Assembly (NCBI RefSeq): GCF_004217615.1
Contig: NZ_SHLD01000001.1
Coordinates: 3,844,001 to 3,908,000 of the forward strand
Source: Micromonospora kangleipakensis
Lineage (GTDB): Bacteria; Actinomycetota; Actinomycetes; Mycobacteriales; Micromonosporaceae
Reading direction: 5' to 3'
DNA: 64,000 nt
Within the stretch, counting starts at the first letter, position 1. Each line of letters starts with the position of its first letter. The notes under the pieces are model-generated. The model was given only the letters and a program-made list of their open reading frames with translations. It searched no databases and was not told the DNA's origin. A program made the position numbers and the translations under genes. This document shows, in pieces, positions 50,599-59,688 of this stretch.

Positions 50599-50633
50599 AG
50601 GGGCGCCCGATGGGTCAGCATCGGGCGCCCCTT
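50598..50633. terminator. Terminator hairpin after the 35-residue gene
   Basis: 15-bp stem with core GGGGCGCCCGATG / CATCGGGCGCCCC and loop GGTCAG, bordered by AA/TT. It also faces the convergent gene ending at 50643. Confidence 0.9.
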
Positions 50634-50642
50634 CGGCCTCGG

Positions 50643-50942
50643 TCAGTCCTGCTCGCGTAGCCACCGCTCGAGGTCGGCGAGCATCTGGTCACCGTCAACT
50701 TCGTCCGCCGGCATGACGCCCACCTCACGCGCCAGCGCGGTGACCGCGTCCGGGCCTTCCTCGGACGCCTCGGCCAGCCGGCGCAGCTGCTCGTCGCGCT
50801 GCCGGCAACGCTCCAGCCCGTCGGCGTACCCGGTGTCGAACGTCGTGTCCAGCTCCTTGTCGGAGTGCATCCGGCGCGACCTGGCACGCTGCGACGGGCG
50901 ACGGGTGGTCGACGGCCGCCACCACCGCTCCGGCCGGGTCAC
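50643..50942 (-). CDS. Hypothetical small charged protein
   Basis: 99 residues from GTG 50942 (overlapping the upstream gene by 4 bp), or 75 from ATG 50870. The C-terminal part 'TGYADGLERCRQRDEQLRRLAEASEEGPDAVTALARE' is helical and charged; the first 24 residues are Arg-rich. No known domain. It lies with the next ORF in a patch with mobile-element character. Confidence 0.5.
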   Translation of the reverse strand: MTRPERWWRPSTTRRPSQRARSRRMHSDKELDTTFDTGYADGLERCRQRDEQLRRLAEASEEGPDAVTALAREVGVMPADEVDGDQMLADLERWLREQD

Positions 50943-51211
50943 CTCCGGCCGCCCTTCGAGAGGTCGATCAGCCGGCGCACCTGGTAGGCGAGCACCCGGC
51001 CCTGCTCCGTCGGCAGGTACAGGTACCGCGCGTCGCCGGACTCGGTCACCTCTTGGACGAGCATCGGCGCGCCGACCGCCGGGCGCCAGGTCTGCTCAAG
51101 CCACAGCCGCATCGGCACCGTGGCAGCCTCAGTGGTGGCCGGAATCGGCCGGCAGTGGTGGATGCCGTCGACGCGGCAGATGGGCCCCTGGACGCACCAG
51201 CAGATGTTCAT
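50939..51211 (-). CDS. Hypothetical protein with N-terminal cysteine/histidine cluster
   Basis: 90 residues from ATG 51211. The beginning 'MNICWCVQGPICRVDGIHHCRP' carries four Cys and two His that could bind metal. The rest ('MLVQEVTESGDARYLYLPTEQGRVLAYQVRRLIDLSKGG') is a mixed fold. An in-frame upstream start at 51295 exists but adds a low-complexity stretch. Coupled to the next gene by a 4-bp overlap. Not recognised. Confidence 0.45.
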   Translation of the reverse strand: MNICWCVQGPICRVDGIHHCRPIPATTEAATVPMRLWLEQTWRPAVGAPMLVQEVTESGDARYLYLPTEQGRVLAYQVRRLIDLSKGGRR

Positions 51212-51517
51212 CCGGCTGACGGTCCCAGCGATCGCCGGCCTTGGTGCCCGATGCGTGCCCGATCCCACAGTCGGGCGAGGGCCAACGGCGGTCAAGGCTC
51301 ACGCTGGCCTCACGCCGATGACCAGCGCCGGCGACAGTTCAGGATGCTTGCCCGCCCGGCGACACCACCAATTCCTGAACTGTGTGCCGCTCGAAAGGGC
51401 AGTGCGGAGGTTGACTGGATGCTCAGCGCCGCGAGCGGAACCGAGCGTAGAGGAGGGCCGGCAGTACACCCAGGCAAGCCACCGTCATCCAGGTAGCCCA
51501 TACCTCACGCAGCCACG

Positions 51518-51660
51518 GTGGCGACCACAGTGGACCTCAGGGTGGGTGGCGCGTGGCGCCTGCACATGGTGGAGAACGAGGAGAAGCCCTACGTCACCGG
51601 CGGCGTCCACGCGAGATCGTACGGCCGGAGAGGCTGGTCTCTCCGGCGCCGGCGGGCCTG
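51518..51660 (+). pseudogene. Fragment of an AHSA1/SRPBCC-domain gene
   Basis: From GTG 51518 the frame reads 'TTVDLRVGGAWRLHMV', then 'KPYVTGGVHA', which matches the beta-hairpin region of AHSA1-type SRPBCC proteins. After ~51605 the next part of the domain ('REIVRPERLV') is found in a different frame, and nothing beyond it is recognisable. Neither the N-terminal helix nor the C-terminal helix is present. SRPBCC genes often accompany ECF sigma factor/DGPF pairs like the one downstream, so this is probably the decayed third member of that set. The surrounding 51212-51780 holds no other gene. Confidence 0.6.
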
Positions 51661-51780
51661 CCCCGCTCAGGCCGAGCCAGGCACGGATCCGACGCTACGG
51701 CGGCGCCACCACGCCGTGGCGGGAAAGCCCGAGTTCCGCCCGGAGGCCGGCCGCCGGCGGCGGCGGCCCGGGGCCGTGGT

Positions 51781-53013
<1,233 letters not shown>

Positions 53014-53022
53014 GACGACGAC

Positions 53023-53424
53023 TCACCCGTCGAGATCCTCGATGCCCTCGGCAACCGGCCGCACGTCCACGTATTCGCCGTCGGCGTCCGGGTTGACGAA
53101 GCGGGCGGCGATCTGAGTGGCCCGGTCGAAACTGGCACAGTCGACGACCGTGAACCCGGCCAGCACCTCCTGGGTCTCCGGATACGGCCCGTCGGTCACC
53201 ACCGGGGCTCCGTGACGCAACTGCACCCGCCGGGCGTGCACGGGAGCCGTCAGGCCGCGGCCGTCGACGAGTTCGCCGGACTCGGCGAGCTCCTTGTGGA
53301 CGGACTCCATGTGCGCGTGCATGGCCGCGACCTGCTCGGCCGACATCGGCGGCTTCCCGCCGGGCCGGCCGGCCATCGCGTCGTAGTCCTGCTGCGACCC
53401 GTACAGCATGATCATGTACTTCAC
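53023..53424 (-). CDS. DGPF/YCII-related domain protein
   Basis: 133 residues: 'VKYMIMLYGSQQDYDAM', 'VTDGPYPETQEVLAGFTVVDCASFDRA' (the DGPF-type motif) and 'YVDVRPVAEGI'. It is a ferredoxin-like fold protein of unknown activity. GAGGAGA precedes the GTG at 53424. It is the partner of the downstream ECF sigma factor, with which it forms an operon. Confidence 0.9.
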   Translation of the reverse strand: MKYMIMLYGSQQDYDAMAGRPGGKPPMSAEQVAAMHAHMESVHKELAESGELVDGRGLTAPVHARRVQLRHGAPVVTDGPYPETQEVLAGFTVVDCASFDRATQIAARFVNPDADGEYVDVRPVAEGIEDLDG

Positions 53425-53530
53425 GGTCTCTCCTCTCGGCCGGCGCCCCGTCGGGCGCCGGCACTGAGACGTCGGGGCCGAGGAGCCGTCCCGGACATCC
53501 ACCGCCACCGGATCCGAGCGTAGGCGGGAA

Positions 53531-54346
53531 TCAGGCCGCCCGAGCGCAGGCCAGCAGGGCGGCGGTGGGCAGCGCGAGCTGCCCGTCGGTGTCGCGGTGG
53601 CGGGCGCTGAGCAGGTCGTACTGCTGGCGGATCCGCTCGCGCACCGCCGTGGGCTGCCGTTGCAGCGCCAGGCCGATGGTCCCGATGCCGTTCGCGGGGC
53701 CGTCCCACCAGGCCTCCGGGTCGGCGCGGTGCTCCCAGGACATGGTCAGGCACCGCACGTCGGTCAGGCCGGCCGCCGCCAACAGGCCGGTCAGGCCGTC
53801 CTCGGTACGGGGGAAGTCGTGCTCCGGCGCCAGGCGGGGCAGGTCCGCCGGCGTTTGGACGCCGGCGGCGGCGACCGCCTCGCCCCAGAGCCGTTGCAGC
53901 GGTGGCTGCGGAGTCGGCCAGATGGTGACCGCCACCTGTCCGCCGGGTCGCACCAGGCGGCGCAGCTCGGCCACTGCGGCGGCCGGGTCCGCTACGTGGT
54001 TGAGCACGAAGTTGGCGACCGCCGCGTCGAAATCGCCGGCCGGGAATGGCAGGTGGGGCAGGACGGCTTCGTGGAGCTCCGCGCCCGGAGCGTTGCGCCG
54101 GGCCGCGTCCAGCATGTCCGGTTCCGCGTCGACCGCCACCACCTCGGCGCCGCGCTGCAGCGCCCGCGCCGCGACGGTGCCCGGTCCGGTGCCGACGTCG
54201 ATCACCCGCCGTCCGGCCCGCACCCCCGCCGCGTCCAGCAGCGCCTCCACCGGGTACGCGCAGAGCCGGCCGAAACTACGCTCGTACGCCGCCGCCCGCC
54301 CCGCCCAGCGGGACCGTTCGTGCGCGTCGAAGTCCGTCACGATCAT
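53531..54346 (-). CDS. Class I SAM-dependent methyltransferase
   Basis: 271 residues. Motif I 'VIDVGTGPGTVAARALQRGAEVVAVDAEPDML' includes the acidic residue after strand 2; 'HLPFPAGDFDAAVANFVLNHVADP' and 'ELRRLVRPGGQVAVTIW' complete the Methyltransf_11/25 core. The C-terminal part (~175-271) is a substrate lid. A small-molecule substrate is likely; none can be named. Confidence 0.87.
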   Translation of the reverse strand: MIVTDFDAHERSRWAGRAAAYERSFGRLCAYPVEALLDAAGVRAGRRVIDVGTGPGTVAARALQRGAEVVAVDAEPDMLDAARRNAPGAELHEAVLPHLPFPAGDFDAAVANFVLNHVADPAAAVAELRRLVRPGGQVAVTIWPTPQPPLQRLWGEAVAAAGVQTPADLPRLAPEHDFPRTEDGLTGLLAAAGLTDVRCLTMSWEHRADPEAWWDGPANGIGTIGLALQRQPTAVRERIRQQYDLLSARHRDTDGQLALPTAALLACARAA

Positions 54347-54386
54347 GGACGGCAGCGTAGCCGCGCCTCGCCGTGTGCGCGGGTCC

Positions 54387-54392
54387 TACCGT
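54387..54392 (+). promoter_or_regulatory. -10 box of a probable leaderless promoter (first small membrane gene)
   Basis: TACCGT with seven bases to the ATG at 54400; an identical box at the same spacing precedes the duplicate at 54693. Confidence 0.5.
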
Positions 54393-54399
54393 GCAGGGC

Positions 54400-54609
54400 A
54401 TGCTGACGACTCTGGTGGTGCTCGTGGTGGTGGCCGCGGTCTTCGCGGCCGGGTACGGCTTCGTGGCCTGGCGTGACCGGGCCCGCAATACCTCCGGCGA
54501 GGAGTCCGCTGCCGCCCGGGACGCCCGCGCCCGGCAGCAGCGGTACGAGGCGGAGCGGCACGGCACGCAGGGCGACGTGCGGCAACGCGACCAGTTCGGC
54601 CAATCCTGA
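54400..54609 (+). CDS. Small single-helix membrane protein
   Basis: 69 residues: 'MLTTLVVLVVVAAVFAAGYG' is a transmembrane helix, followed by 'FVAWRDRARN' and a charged helical tail ('AAARDARARQQRYEAERHG'). A frameshifted copy follows at 54693. No known family. Probably a bitopic inner-membrane protein with a cytoplasmic tail. Confidence 0.65.
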   Translation: MLTTLVVLVVVAAVFAAGYGFVAWRDRARNTSGEESAAARDARARQQRYEAERHGTQGDVRQRDQFGQS

Positions 54610-54679
54610 CCCGGGCGCGCGCCACCGACGGAACCTTCCGTCCCCGGCCCGTCGCCCCTCGTGGAGTGGGTGACCGTCC

Positions 54680-54685
54680 TACCGT
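54680..54685 (+). promoter_or_regulatory. -10 box preceding the degenerate duplicate
   Basis: TACCGT, seven bases before the ATG at 54693; retained from the duplicated unit. Confidence 0.4.
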
Positions 54686-54692
54686 TTGGGGC

Positions 54693-54896
54693 ATGCGGAC
54701 CTTGTCTGGTGGTGCTCGCGGTCGTGGCCGTGCTCGTCGCGGTGGCCGTACGTCGGCTGGCGTGACCGTCGGAGGCTGAGCTGCGACGACGACCCGGAGG
54801 TCGTCCGGGCCGCCCGAGCGGCGCCGTCGCGAGGCCGAGCGGCAGCACGCGCAGAGCGACGGCTGGAACCGCGGTGGCCACGGCTTCACCGGCTGA
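54693..54896 (+). pseudogene. Frameshifted tandem duplicate of the small membrane protein gene
   Basis: The DNA after the ATG aligns with the gene at 54400 (shared TCTGGTGGTGCTCG and TGGCGTGACCG blocks) but the protein is spread over three frames. The helix 'CLVVLAVVAVLVAVAV' is in one frame, 'YVGWRDRRR' in a second, and 'REAERQHAQSDGWNRGGHG' ending at TGA 54896 in a third. At least two frameshifts separate them. Sequencing error is possible but would have to occur more than once. Confidence 0.65.
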
Positions 54897-54912
54897 CCCG
54901 TGGCGGGGGAAC

Positions 54913-54918
54913 TACGCT
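54913..54918 (+). promoter_or_regulatory. -10 box of a probable leaderless promoter (lipoprotein-like gene)
   Basis: TACGCT with six bases to the ATG at 54925. Confidence 0.5.
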
Positions 54919-54924
54919 GCCCGC

Positions 54925-55455
54925 ATGACCCGGCGGACCCGACGGCTGCTCGTGCTCCTGGCCGGTGTGACCGGTGCCGGTGTGCTCGCGTCCTGCGGTG
55001 GCGGGCTCTGGATGCTGCGGGCGGGTGAAGCGGAGCAGCGGGACTGCGCGGCGCAGGTGGCCGCGGACGAGGCCGAGGTCCGCACCGACCGGGTGTGGAC
55101 CGGGCAGGACGTGTCGGGCATTGGGGACTACGCGGAAATCCACTGGCAGGTCGACTTCCCGAGCCTCGCCTGTTCTCGGGCGCCCGGGCCCACCGACCTG
55201 GTGTACCAGGGCGTGGTGCGGTTGGCTCCGGCGGACGCCCGCGCGCTCGCCGAGGCGTACCGCTGGGAGCCGGTGCCCGCGGCGACGCCGGACTTCGGCA
55301 AGCCGCCACCGATGGTGGTGTGGCCCGGCCTCGCGCCGTACCTGCCGGACGGCGTGCGGTGGCTCCGCAGCCCCGAGTACGACGACAGCAGCCGGGCGAC
55401 GGTCCAACTGGACCCGGACCGGGCACTGCTGCTGGTCGCCACTGCCGACATGTGA
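54925..55455 (+). CDS. Putative lipoprotein of unknown function
   Basis: 176 residues. 'MTRRTRRLLVLLAGVTGAGVLASC' is a signal sequence with a lipobox-like LASC, placing Cys24 as the lipid site. The remainder has 'VWTGQDVSGIGDYAEIHWQVDFPSLAC' and 'TDLVYQGVVRLAPADARALAE', with an internal Cys that could pair with another. I do not recognise the fold. The cell-surface location is inferred. Confidence 0.7.
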   Translation: MTRRTRRLLVLLAGVTGAGVLASCGGGLWMLRAGEAEQRDCAAQVAADEAEVRTDRVWTGQDVSGIGDYAEIHWQVDFPSLACSRAPGPTDLVYQGVVRLAPADARALAEAYRWEPVPAATPDFGKPPPMVVWPGLAPYLPDGVRWLRSPEYDDSSRATVQLDPDRALLLVATADM

Positions 55456-55552
55456 ACGATCACCGGCGGTGGTGCGTGATCACGGGTGGGTATCATCCGC
55501 GAGCGGTCGGGGTACTGCGCAGGCAGAGCTTCGAGGCGCCGGGGAGGACACC

Positions 55553-56302
55553 GTGGGGGACAGGGCTGGACGTCGGCGACCGGGCCTGCTCCCCGGTCTG
55601 CTCGTGGCGGCGGTGGTGGCCGCCGGCTGCATGGTCGGCGGGGTGAGCGAGGGCGAGCCGCAGCAGCCCCGCCCGGAGCAGTCCCGACAGCCGGCCTCCC
55701 CGGGCGCGCCGACCACCCAGGAGGACGGGACCACCAGCGTCGCCGAGTTCAAGAAGGACTTCAACGACGCCGTCGGCATCGCCCAGCGCTACTGGACCGA
55801 CCAGTTCCGCGCCTCCGGCGAGCGGTTCCAGCCGATCCGGCGGGTGGTGCCGTACACCCGGGCGGGGGAGGTGTCCTGCGGCGGGGAGGGGCTGCCCCGC
55901 AACAACGCCGTCTACTGCTCGGCGGGGGACTTCATCGCCTACGACGTGAACTGGTCGGTGGCGGCGTTCCGGCAGGTCGGCGACGCGTTCCTGTTCTACC
56001 TGCTCGGCCACGAGTACGCCCACGGCGTGCAGGTGCGCCTCGGCATCCGCTACAACTTCACCATCCAGCAGGAGTTGCAGGCCGACTGCATGGCCGGGGC
56101 GTACATCGGCGACAGCGTCCGGTCCCGGGTGCTCACCCTCGACCAGGGCGACCTGGACGAGTTCCGGGAGGGGCTGCTCGCGGTCGGCGACGACCCGGAC
56201 CAGCCGTGGTTCGCCGAGGGCTCGCACGGCACCGCCGAGCAGCGCACCGACTCGTTCTTCCGCGGCTACGAGAAGTCCCTGGGCGCCTGCGGCCTGAGCT
56301 GA
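55553..56302 (+). CDS. Putative neutral zinc metallopeptidase, lipoprotein
   Basis: 249 residues. Lipobox 'VVAAGC' with Cys26, then a Pro/Gln-rich linker. The YpfJ-type zinc peptidase domain has 'HEYAH' (His153, Glu154, His157) in 'LLGHEYAHGVQVRLG' and a downstream Glu in 'QQELQADCMAGAY' as third ligand. 'CGGEGLPRNNAVYCSAGDFIAYD' is the family signature. Acts at the outer face of the membrane. The GTG at 55553 has GGGAGGA upstream. Confidence 0.88.
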   Translation: MGDRAGRRRPGLLPGLLVAAVVAAGCMVGGVSEGEPQQPRPEQSRQPASPGAPTTQEDGTTSVAEFKKDFNDAVGIAQRYWTDQFRASGERFQPIRRVVPYTRAGEVSCGGEGLPRNNAVYCSAGDFIAYDVNWSVAAFRQVGDAFLFYLLGHEYAHGVQVRLGIRYNFTIQQELQADCMAGAYIGDSVRSRVLTLDQGDLDEFREGLLAVGDDPDQPWFAEGSHGTAEQRTDSFFRGYEKSLGACGLS

Positions 56303-56405
56303 CCGCGATGATGCCGCAGGTCACGCCGGGCCGGTACGGCGCGCGGCGGGTGCGGCCCGGCTGAGAGGATCGGCCGGTAGGTCCGCACCCGTTCAGGAGG
56401 CTCCG

Positions 56406-57077
56406 CTGAGCAGCAAGCATCCCGCCGCCGTGCTCTTCGACATGGACGGCACCCTGGTCGACAGCGAGAAGCTGTGGGACGTCGCGTTGCAGGAGCTCGC
56501 GGCGGTGTACGGGGGCAGCATGTCCGACGCGGCCCGCAAGGCGATCATCGGCACCAGCATGGCCGACTCCATGCGGATCCTGCACGACGACCTCGGCCAG
56601 CCGGAGCGCGACCCGGAGGCCAGCGCCGCCTGGATCAACGCCCGCATCCTGGACCTGTTCCGCACCGGCCTGCGCTGGCGACCGGGCGCGCTGGCGCTGC
56701 TGCGGGCGGTCCGCGCGGCGGGCATCCCCACCGCCCTGGTGACCTCCAGCGGCCGACCGCTGGTCGAGGTCGCCCTCGACACGCTGGGGCGGGACAGCTT
56801 CGACGCGGTGGTCTGCGGCGACGAGGTGGACGCGGCCAAGCCGCACCCGGAGCCGTACCTGACCGCCGCCCGGCTGCTCGACGTGCCGATCGGGCGCTGC
56901 GTGGCGATCGAGGACTCGCCGACCGGGGTGGCCAGCGCCCTCGCGGCCGGGGCGGCCGTGCTGGCCGTACCGGCGGAGGTGCCGCTGCCGCCGACCGACG
57001 GCGTACACCAGCTGGAGAGCCTGACCGGGGCGGACCTGGAGCTGCTGGCGGCGCTGCTCGGCGAACCGCCCGCCTGA
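56406..57077 (+). CDS. HAD-superfamily phosphatase (beta-phosphoglucomutase-like), probable CTG start
   Basis: 223 residues. Catalytic 'LFDMDGTLVDSEKLWD' (Asp12 and Asp14), cap domain, 'TALVTSSGRPLVEVAL', 'VVCGDEVDAAKPHPEPYL' (Lys) and 'CVAIEDSPTGVASALAAG' (acidic pair). It is a small-molecule phosphatase of the PGMB-like branch. The start is unusual: AGGAGG at 56395-56400 is five bases from CTG 56406, which yields residues 'SSKHPAAV' before the motif. The only nearby conventional start, GTG 56430, leaves two residues before the catalytic Asp and no ribosome-binding site. Confidence 0.88.
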   Translation: MSSKHPAAVLFDMDGTLVDSEKLWDVALQELAAVYGGSMSDAARKAIIGTSMADSMRILHDDLGQPERDPEASAAWINARILDLFRTGLRWRPGALALLRAVRAAGIPTALVTSSGRPLVEVALDTLGRDSFDAVVCGDEVDAAKPHPEPYLTAARLLDVPIGRCVAIEDSPTGVASALAAGAAVLAVPAEVPLPPTDGVHQLESLTGADLELLAALLGEPPA

Positions 57078-57087
57078 CCGCGACACG

Positions 57088-57121
57088 CGAAGGGGCCCCG
57101 CCGACCGGCGGGGCCCCTTCG
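57088..57121. terminator. Bidirectional terminator hairpin
   Basis: 15-bp perfect stem CGAAGGGGCCCCGCC and complement with loop GACC, between the HAD gene and the convergent ABC transporter operon. Confidence 0.92.
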
Positions 57122-57132
57122 TCGCGTGCGGG

Positions 57133-59688
57133 TCACTCGTGGGCGATGGCGCCCAGCACGTTGATCCGCGCGGCCCGCACCGCGGGCAGCACCGCGGCGA
57201 TCACGCCGATGATCGCGGCCAGGGCGAGGAAGACCCCCATCTGGCCCCACGGCAGGACCAGGTCGGTGATCCCCTCGTCCTTGAGCGCCCGGACCACCGC
57301 GGCGCCCAGCCCGGTGCCGACCGCCACGCCGAGCAGCGCCCCGAAGATCGAGATCACCACCGCCTCGACGGTGATCATGCGCATGGTCTGCGCCCGACGC
57401 AGCCCGATCGCCCGCAGCAGCCCCAGCTCCCGGGTCCGCTCCAGCACCGACAGGGCCAGGGTGTTGATGATGCCGAGCACCGCGATCACGATGGCCAGCG
57501 CCAGCAGGATCTGGATCATCCGCAGCGGGGTGTCCAGCTGGCTGGTCTGCTGCTTGATGAACGCGTCCCGGTCCGCCACCGACACCTCCGGGCTGTCAGC
57601 GAGCAGGGTCTCCACCCGCGGCTGCACGTCGGCGACCCGGGCGCCGGGCGCGAGCTGCACGAAGCCCTGGATCGGTTGCGGGATGGCGAAGTCGGTGGCC
57701 GCCTGCGGCGGCAGCACCACCGGGTTGGTCAGCTGCGAGCTCTGGTAGATGCCGCTGACCGTGTACGTCCGCGCCTCGCCCCGGGACAGCTGCACCGTCA
57801 CCTGCGAGCCGACCGACACGTTGCGCGACTTGGCGGTGTCCGAGCTGAACAGCATCTGGTCCGGGCCGAGCCGGCTGATGTCGCCGGCGGTGGCCTTCGC
57901 GCCGAAGATCCGCTGCAGCGCGGCGACGTTGCTCGACGCCCCCACCCAGGTGCGGGTGCCGTTGACCGTGGCCATGTCGCCGTACTCGCCGTCGACCAGC
58001 TGCACGCCCGGGATCGCCGCCGCCTTCTCCAGCACCCCCGGGTCGAAGCTCGGCGGGCGCGGCCCGCTCTGCGCCCCGGAGATCACCAGCTCGGCCTTGA
58101 TGGTGTCCGCGGCCACCTTGCTGATGCTGCCCTTGGCCGAGTCGAGGATCACCGTCACGCCGGTCACCAGGGCGATGCCGACCATCAGCGCGGCGGCGGT
58201 GATCGCCGTGCGGCGCGGGTTGCGGCCGGAGTTCAGCCGGCCCAGCTTGCCCGGCACCGACCAGGCGAAGAGCGCCCCGAGCAGGCCGACCACCGGCCGG
58301 CTGATCAGCGGGGTCAGCAGCGCCACCCCGATGAAGGCGAAGAGCACGCCGCCGAGGATGGTGGCCAGGGTGTTGTCGCCGGCGTGGCCGTTCAGGCCGA
58401 GAAAGAGCAGCGTGGCGCCGATCGCGGTGACGATCCCGCCGGCCACGGTGACCTTGGTCAGCGGGCGGTCCGGCGTGGCCACGTCCTGCATCGCGGCGAT
58501 CGGCGGAATCCGGGACGCCCGCAGCGCCGGCAGCAGCGCCGCCACCACGGTGATCACCAGGCCGACGCCGAAGGCGCCGATCACCGCCGCCGGCGGCACG
58601 CCGAGCCCGGCCAGGCTCAGCCCGCCGGCCAGCTTCCCGAACAGGTACGCCAGCAGCGCGCCGACGCCGATGCCGGCGGCCAGCCCCAGCACCGAGGCGA
58701 TCAGGCCGACCACGATGGCCTCCAGCACCACCGACCCGATGATCTGCCGCCCGCTCGCCCCGATCGCCCGCATCAGGGCCAGCTCCCGGGTGCGCTGGGC
58801 GACGATGATCGAGAACGTGTTGAGGATCAGGAACGTGCCGACCAGCAGCGCCACCGCCGCGAAACCGAGCAGGACCTTGTTGAAGAAGGAGAGCGCCTCC
58901 TTCAGGCTGGCCGCCTGGTCGGCGGCGGCCTGCTCGCCGGTCTTCACCTCGTAGCCGGCGCCCAGGGCGGCCGACACGTCGTCGCGCAGCCGCTCGGCCG
59001 ACACGCCGTCGGCGGCCTTCACGCTGACGTTGGTGAAGGTGTCCGGCTTGCCGAGCATCAGCCGCTGCGCCACCGGGGTGGTGAAGACGACCTCGTTCAC
59101 CCCGCCGATCGAGTCCCGGCCACCGCTGTAGCCGAAGACGCCGACGATGGTGAACTCCTTCTTCGGCTCCAGGGTCAGCACGCCGACGCGGTCACCGACG
59201 TTGACCTTTGCCGCGTCCGCGAGGGCCTGGTTGACGACGATCTCGTCGTCGGCCCGCGGCTCCCGGCTGCCGTCGCGGAGCTCGAGCAGGTCGTCCTCGC
59301 CGACCCAGTTCTCGCCCAGCTGCGGCGGCCCGAACGAGGTCACCACCTTGCCGTTGCTGCCGATCAGCCGGGCGCCGTCGGCGTTGACCAGGCCGGTGAC
59401 CTCCGCCGCGCCCGGCACCTTCGCCTTCACCTGGTCGACCACCGATGCCGGCACCGGGGTGGGCACCTGCTCGCCCTCGGCCTCGCTGAGCTCGACCTTC
59501 GGCTTGCCGGAGACGATGACGTCGATGTGCGAGTACCCGTCGGCGAAGACCGCGTCGAACGACCGGCCCAGGGTGTCGGTGAGCACGAACGCGCCGGAGA
59601 CGAACATGACGCCCAGCACGACGGCCAGGCCGGACAGCAGGAGGCGCACCTTGCGCGCCAGCAGGCTCTTCCACGTGGCGCGGAACAT
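57133..59688 (-). CDS. ABC transporter permease, FtsX/MacB type (two-fold)
   Basis: 851 residues. An N-terminal helix ('RLLLSGLAVVLGVMFVSGAF') and a ~230-residue extracytoplasmic MacB-PCD domain precede a first FtsX core ('LLGFAAVALLVGTFLILNTFSIIVAQRTRELALMRAIGAS'). Two central helices and a second MacB-like periplasmic domain lead to a second FtsX core ('LALAIVIAVLGIINTLALSVLERTRELGLLRAIG'). About ten helices in all. Such permeases export lipids, peptides or drugs by mechanotransmission. Overlaps the ATPase gene by one base (TGATG). Confidence 0.92.
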   Translation of the reverse strand: MFRATWKSLLARKVRLLLSGLAVVLGVMFVSGAFVLTDTLGRSFDAVFADGYSHIDVIVSGKPKVELSEAEGEQVPTPVPASVVDQVKAKVPGAAEVTGLVNADGARLIGSNGKVVTSFGPPQLGENWVGEDDLLELRDGSREPRADDEIVVNQALADAAKVNVGDRVGVLTLEPKKEFTIVGVFGYSGGRDSIGGVNEVVFTTPVAQRLMLGKPDTFTNVSVKAADGVSAERLRDDVSAALGAGYEVKTGEQAAADQAASLKEALSFFNKVLLGFAAVALLVGTFLILNTFSIIVAQRTRELALMRAIGASGRQIIGSVVLEAIVVGLIASVLGLAAGIGVGALLAYLFGKLAGGLSLAGLGVPPAAVIGAFGVGLVITVVAALLPALRASRIPPIAAMQDVATPDRPLTKVTVAGGIVTAIGATLLFLGLNGHAGDNTLATILGGVLFAFIGVALLTPLISRPVVGLLGALFAWSVPGKLGRLNSGRNPRRTAITAAALMVGIALVTGVTVILDSAKGSISKVAADTIKAELVISGAQSGPRPPSFDPGVLEKAAAIPGVQLVDGEYGDMATVNGTRTWVGASSNVAALQRIFGAKATAGDISRLGPDQMLFSSDTAKSRNVSVGSQVTVQLSRGEARTYTVSGIYQSSQLTNPVVLPPQAATDFAIPQPIQGFVQLAPGARVADVQPRVETLLADSPEVSVADRDAFIKQQTSQLDTPLRMIQILLALAIVIAVLGIINTLALSVLERTRELGLLRAIGLRRAQTMRMITVEAVVISIFGALLGVAVGTGLGAAVVRALKDEGITDLVLPWGQMGVFLALAAIIGVIAAVLPAVRAARINVLGAIAHE

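Noticed and set aside
49827..51300. Calling an intact prophage or integrative element
   Set aside because: No integrase, portal, terminase or replication gene and no attachment repeats were found.
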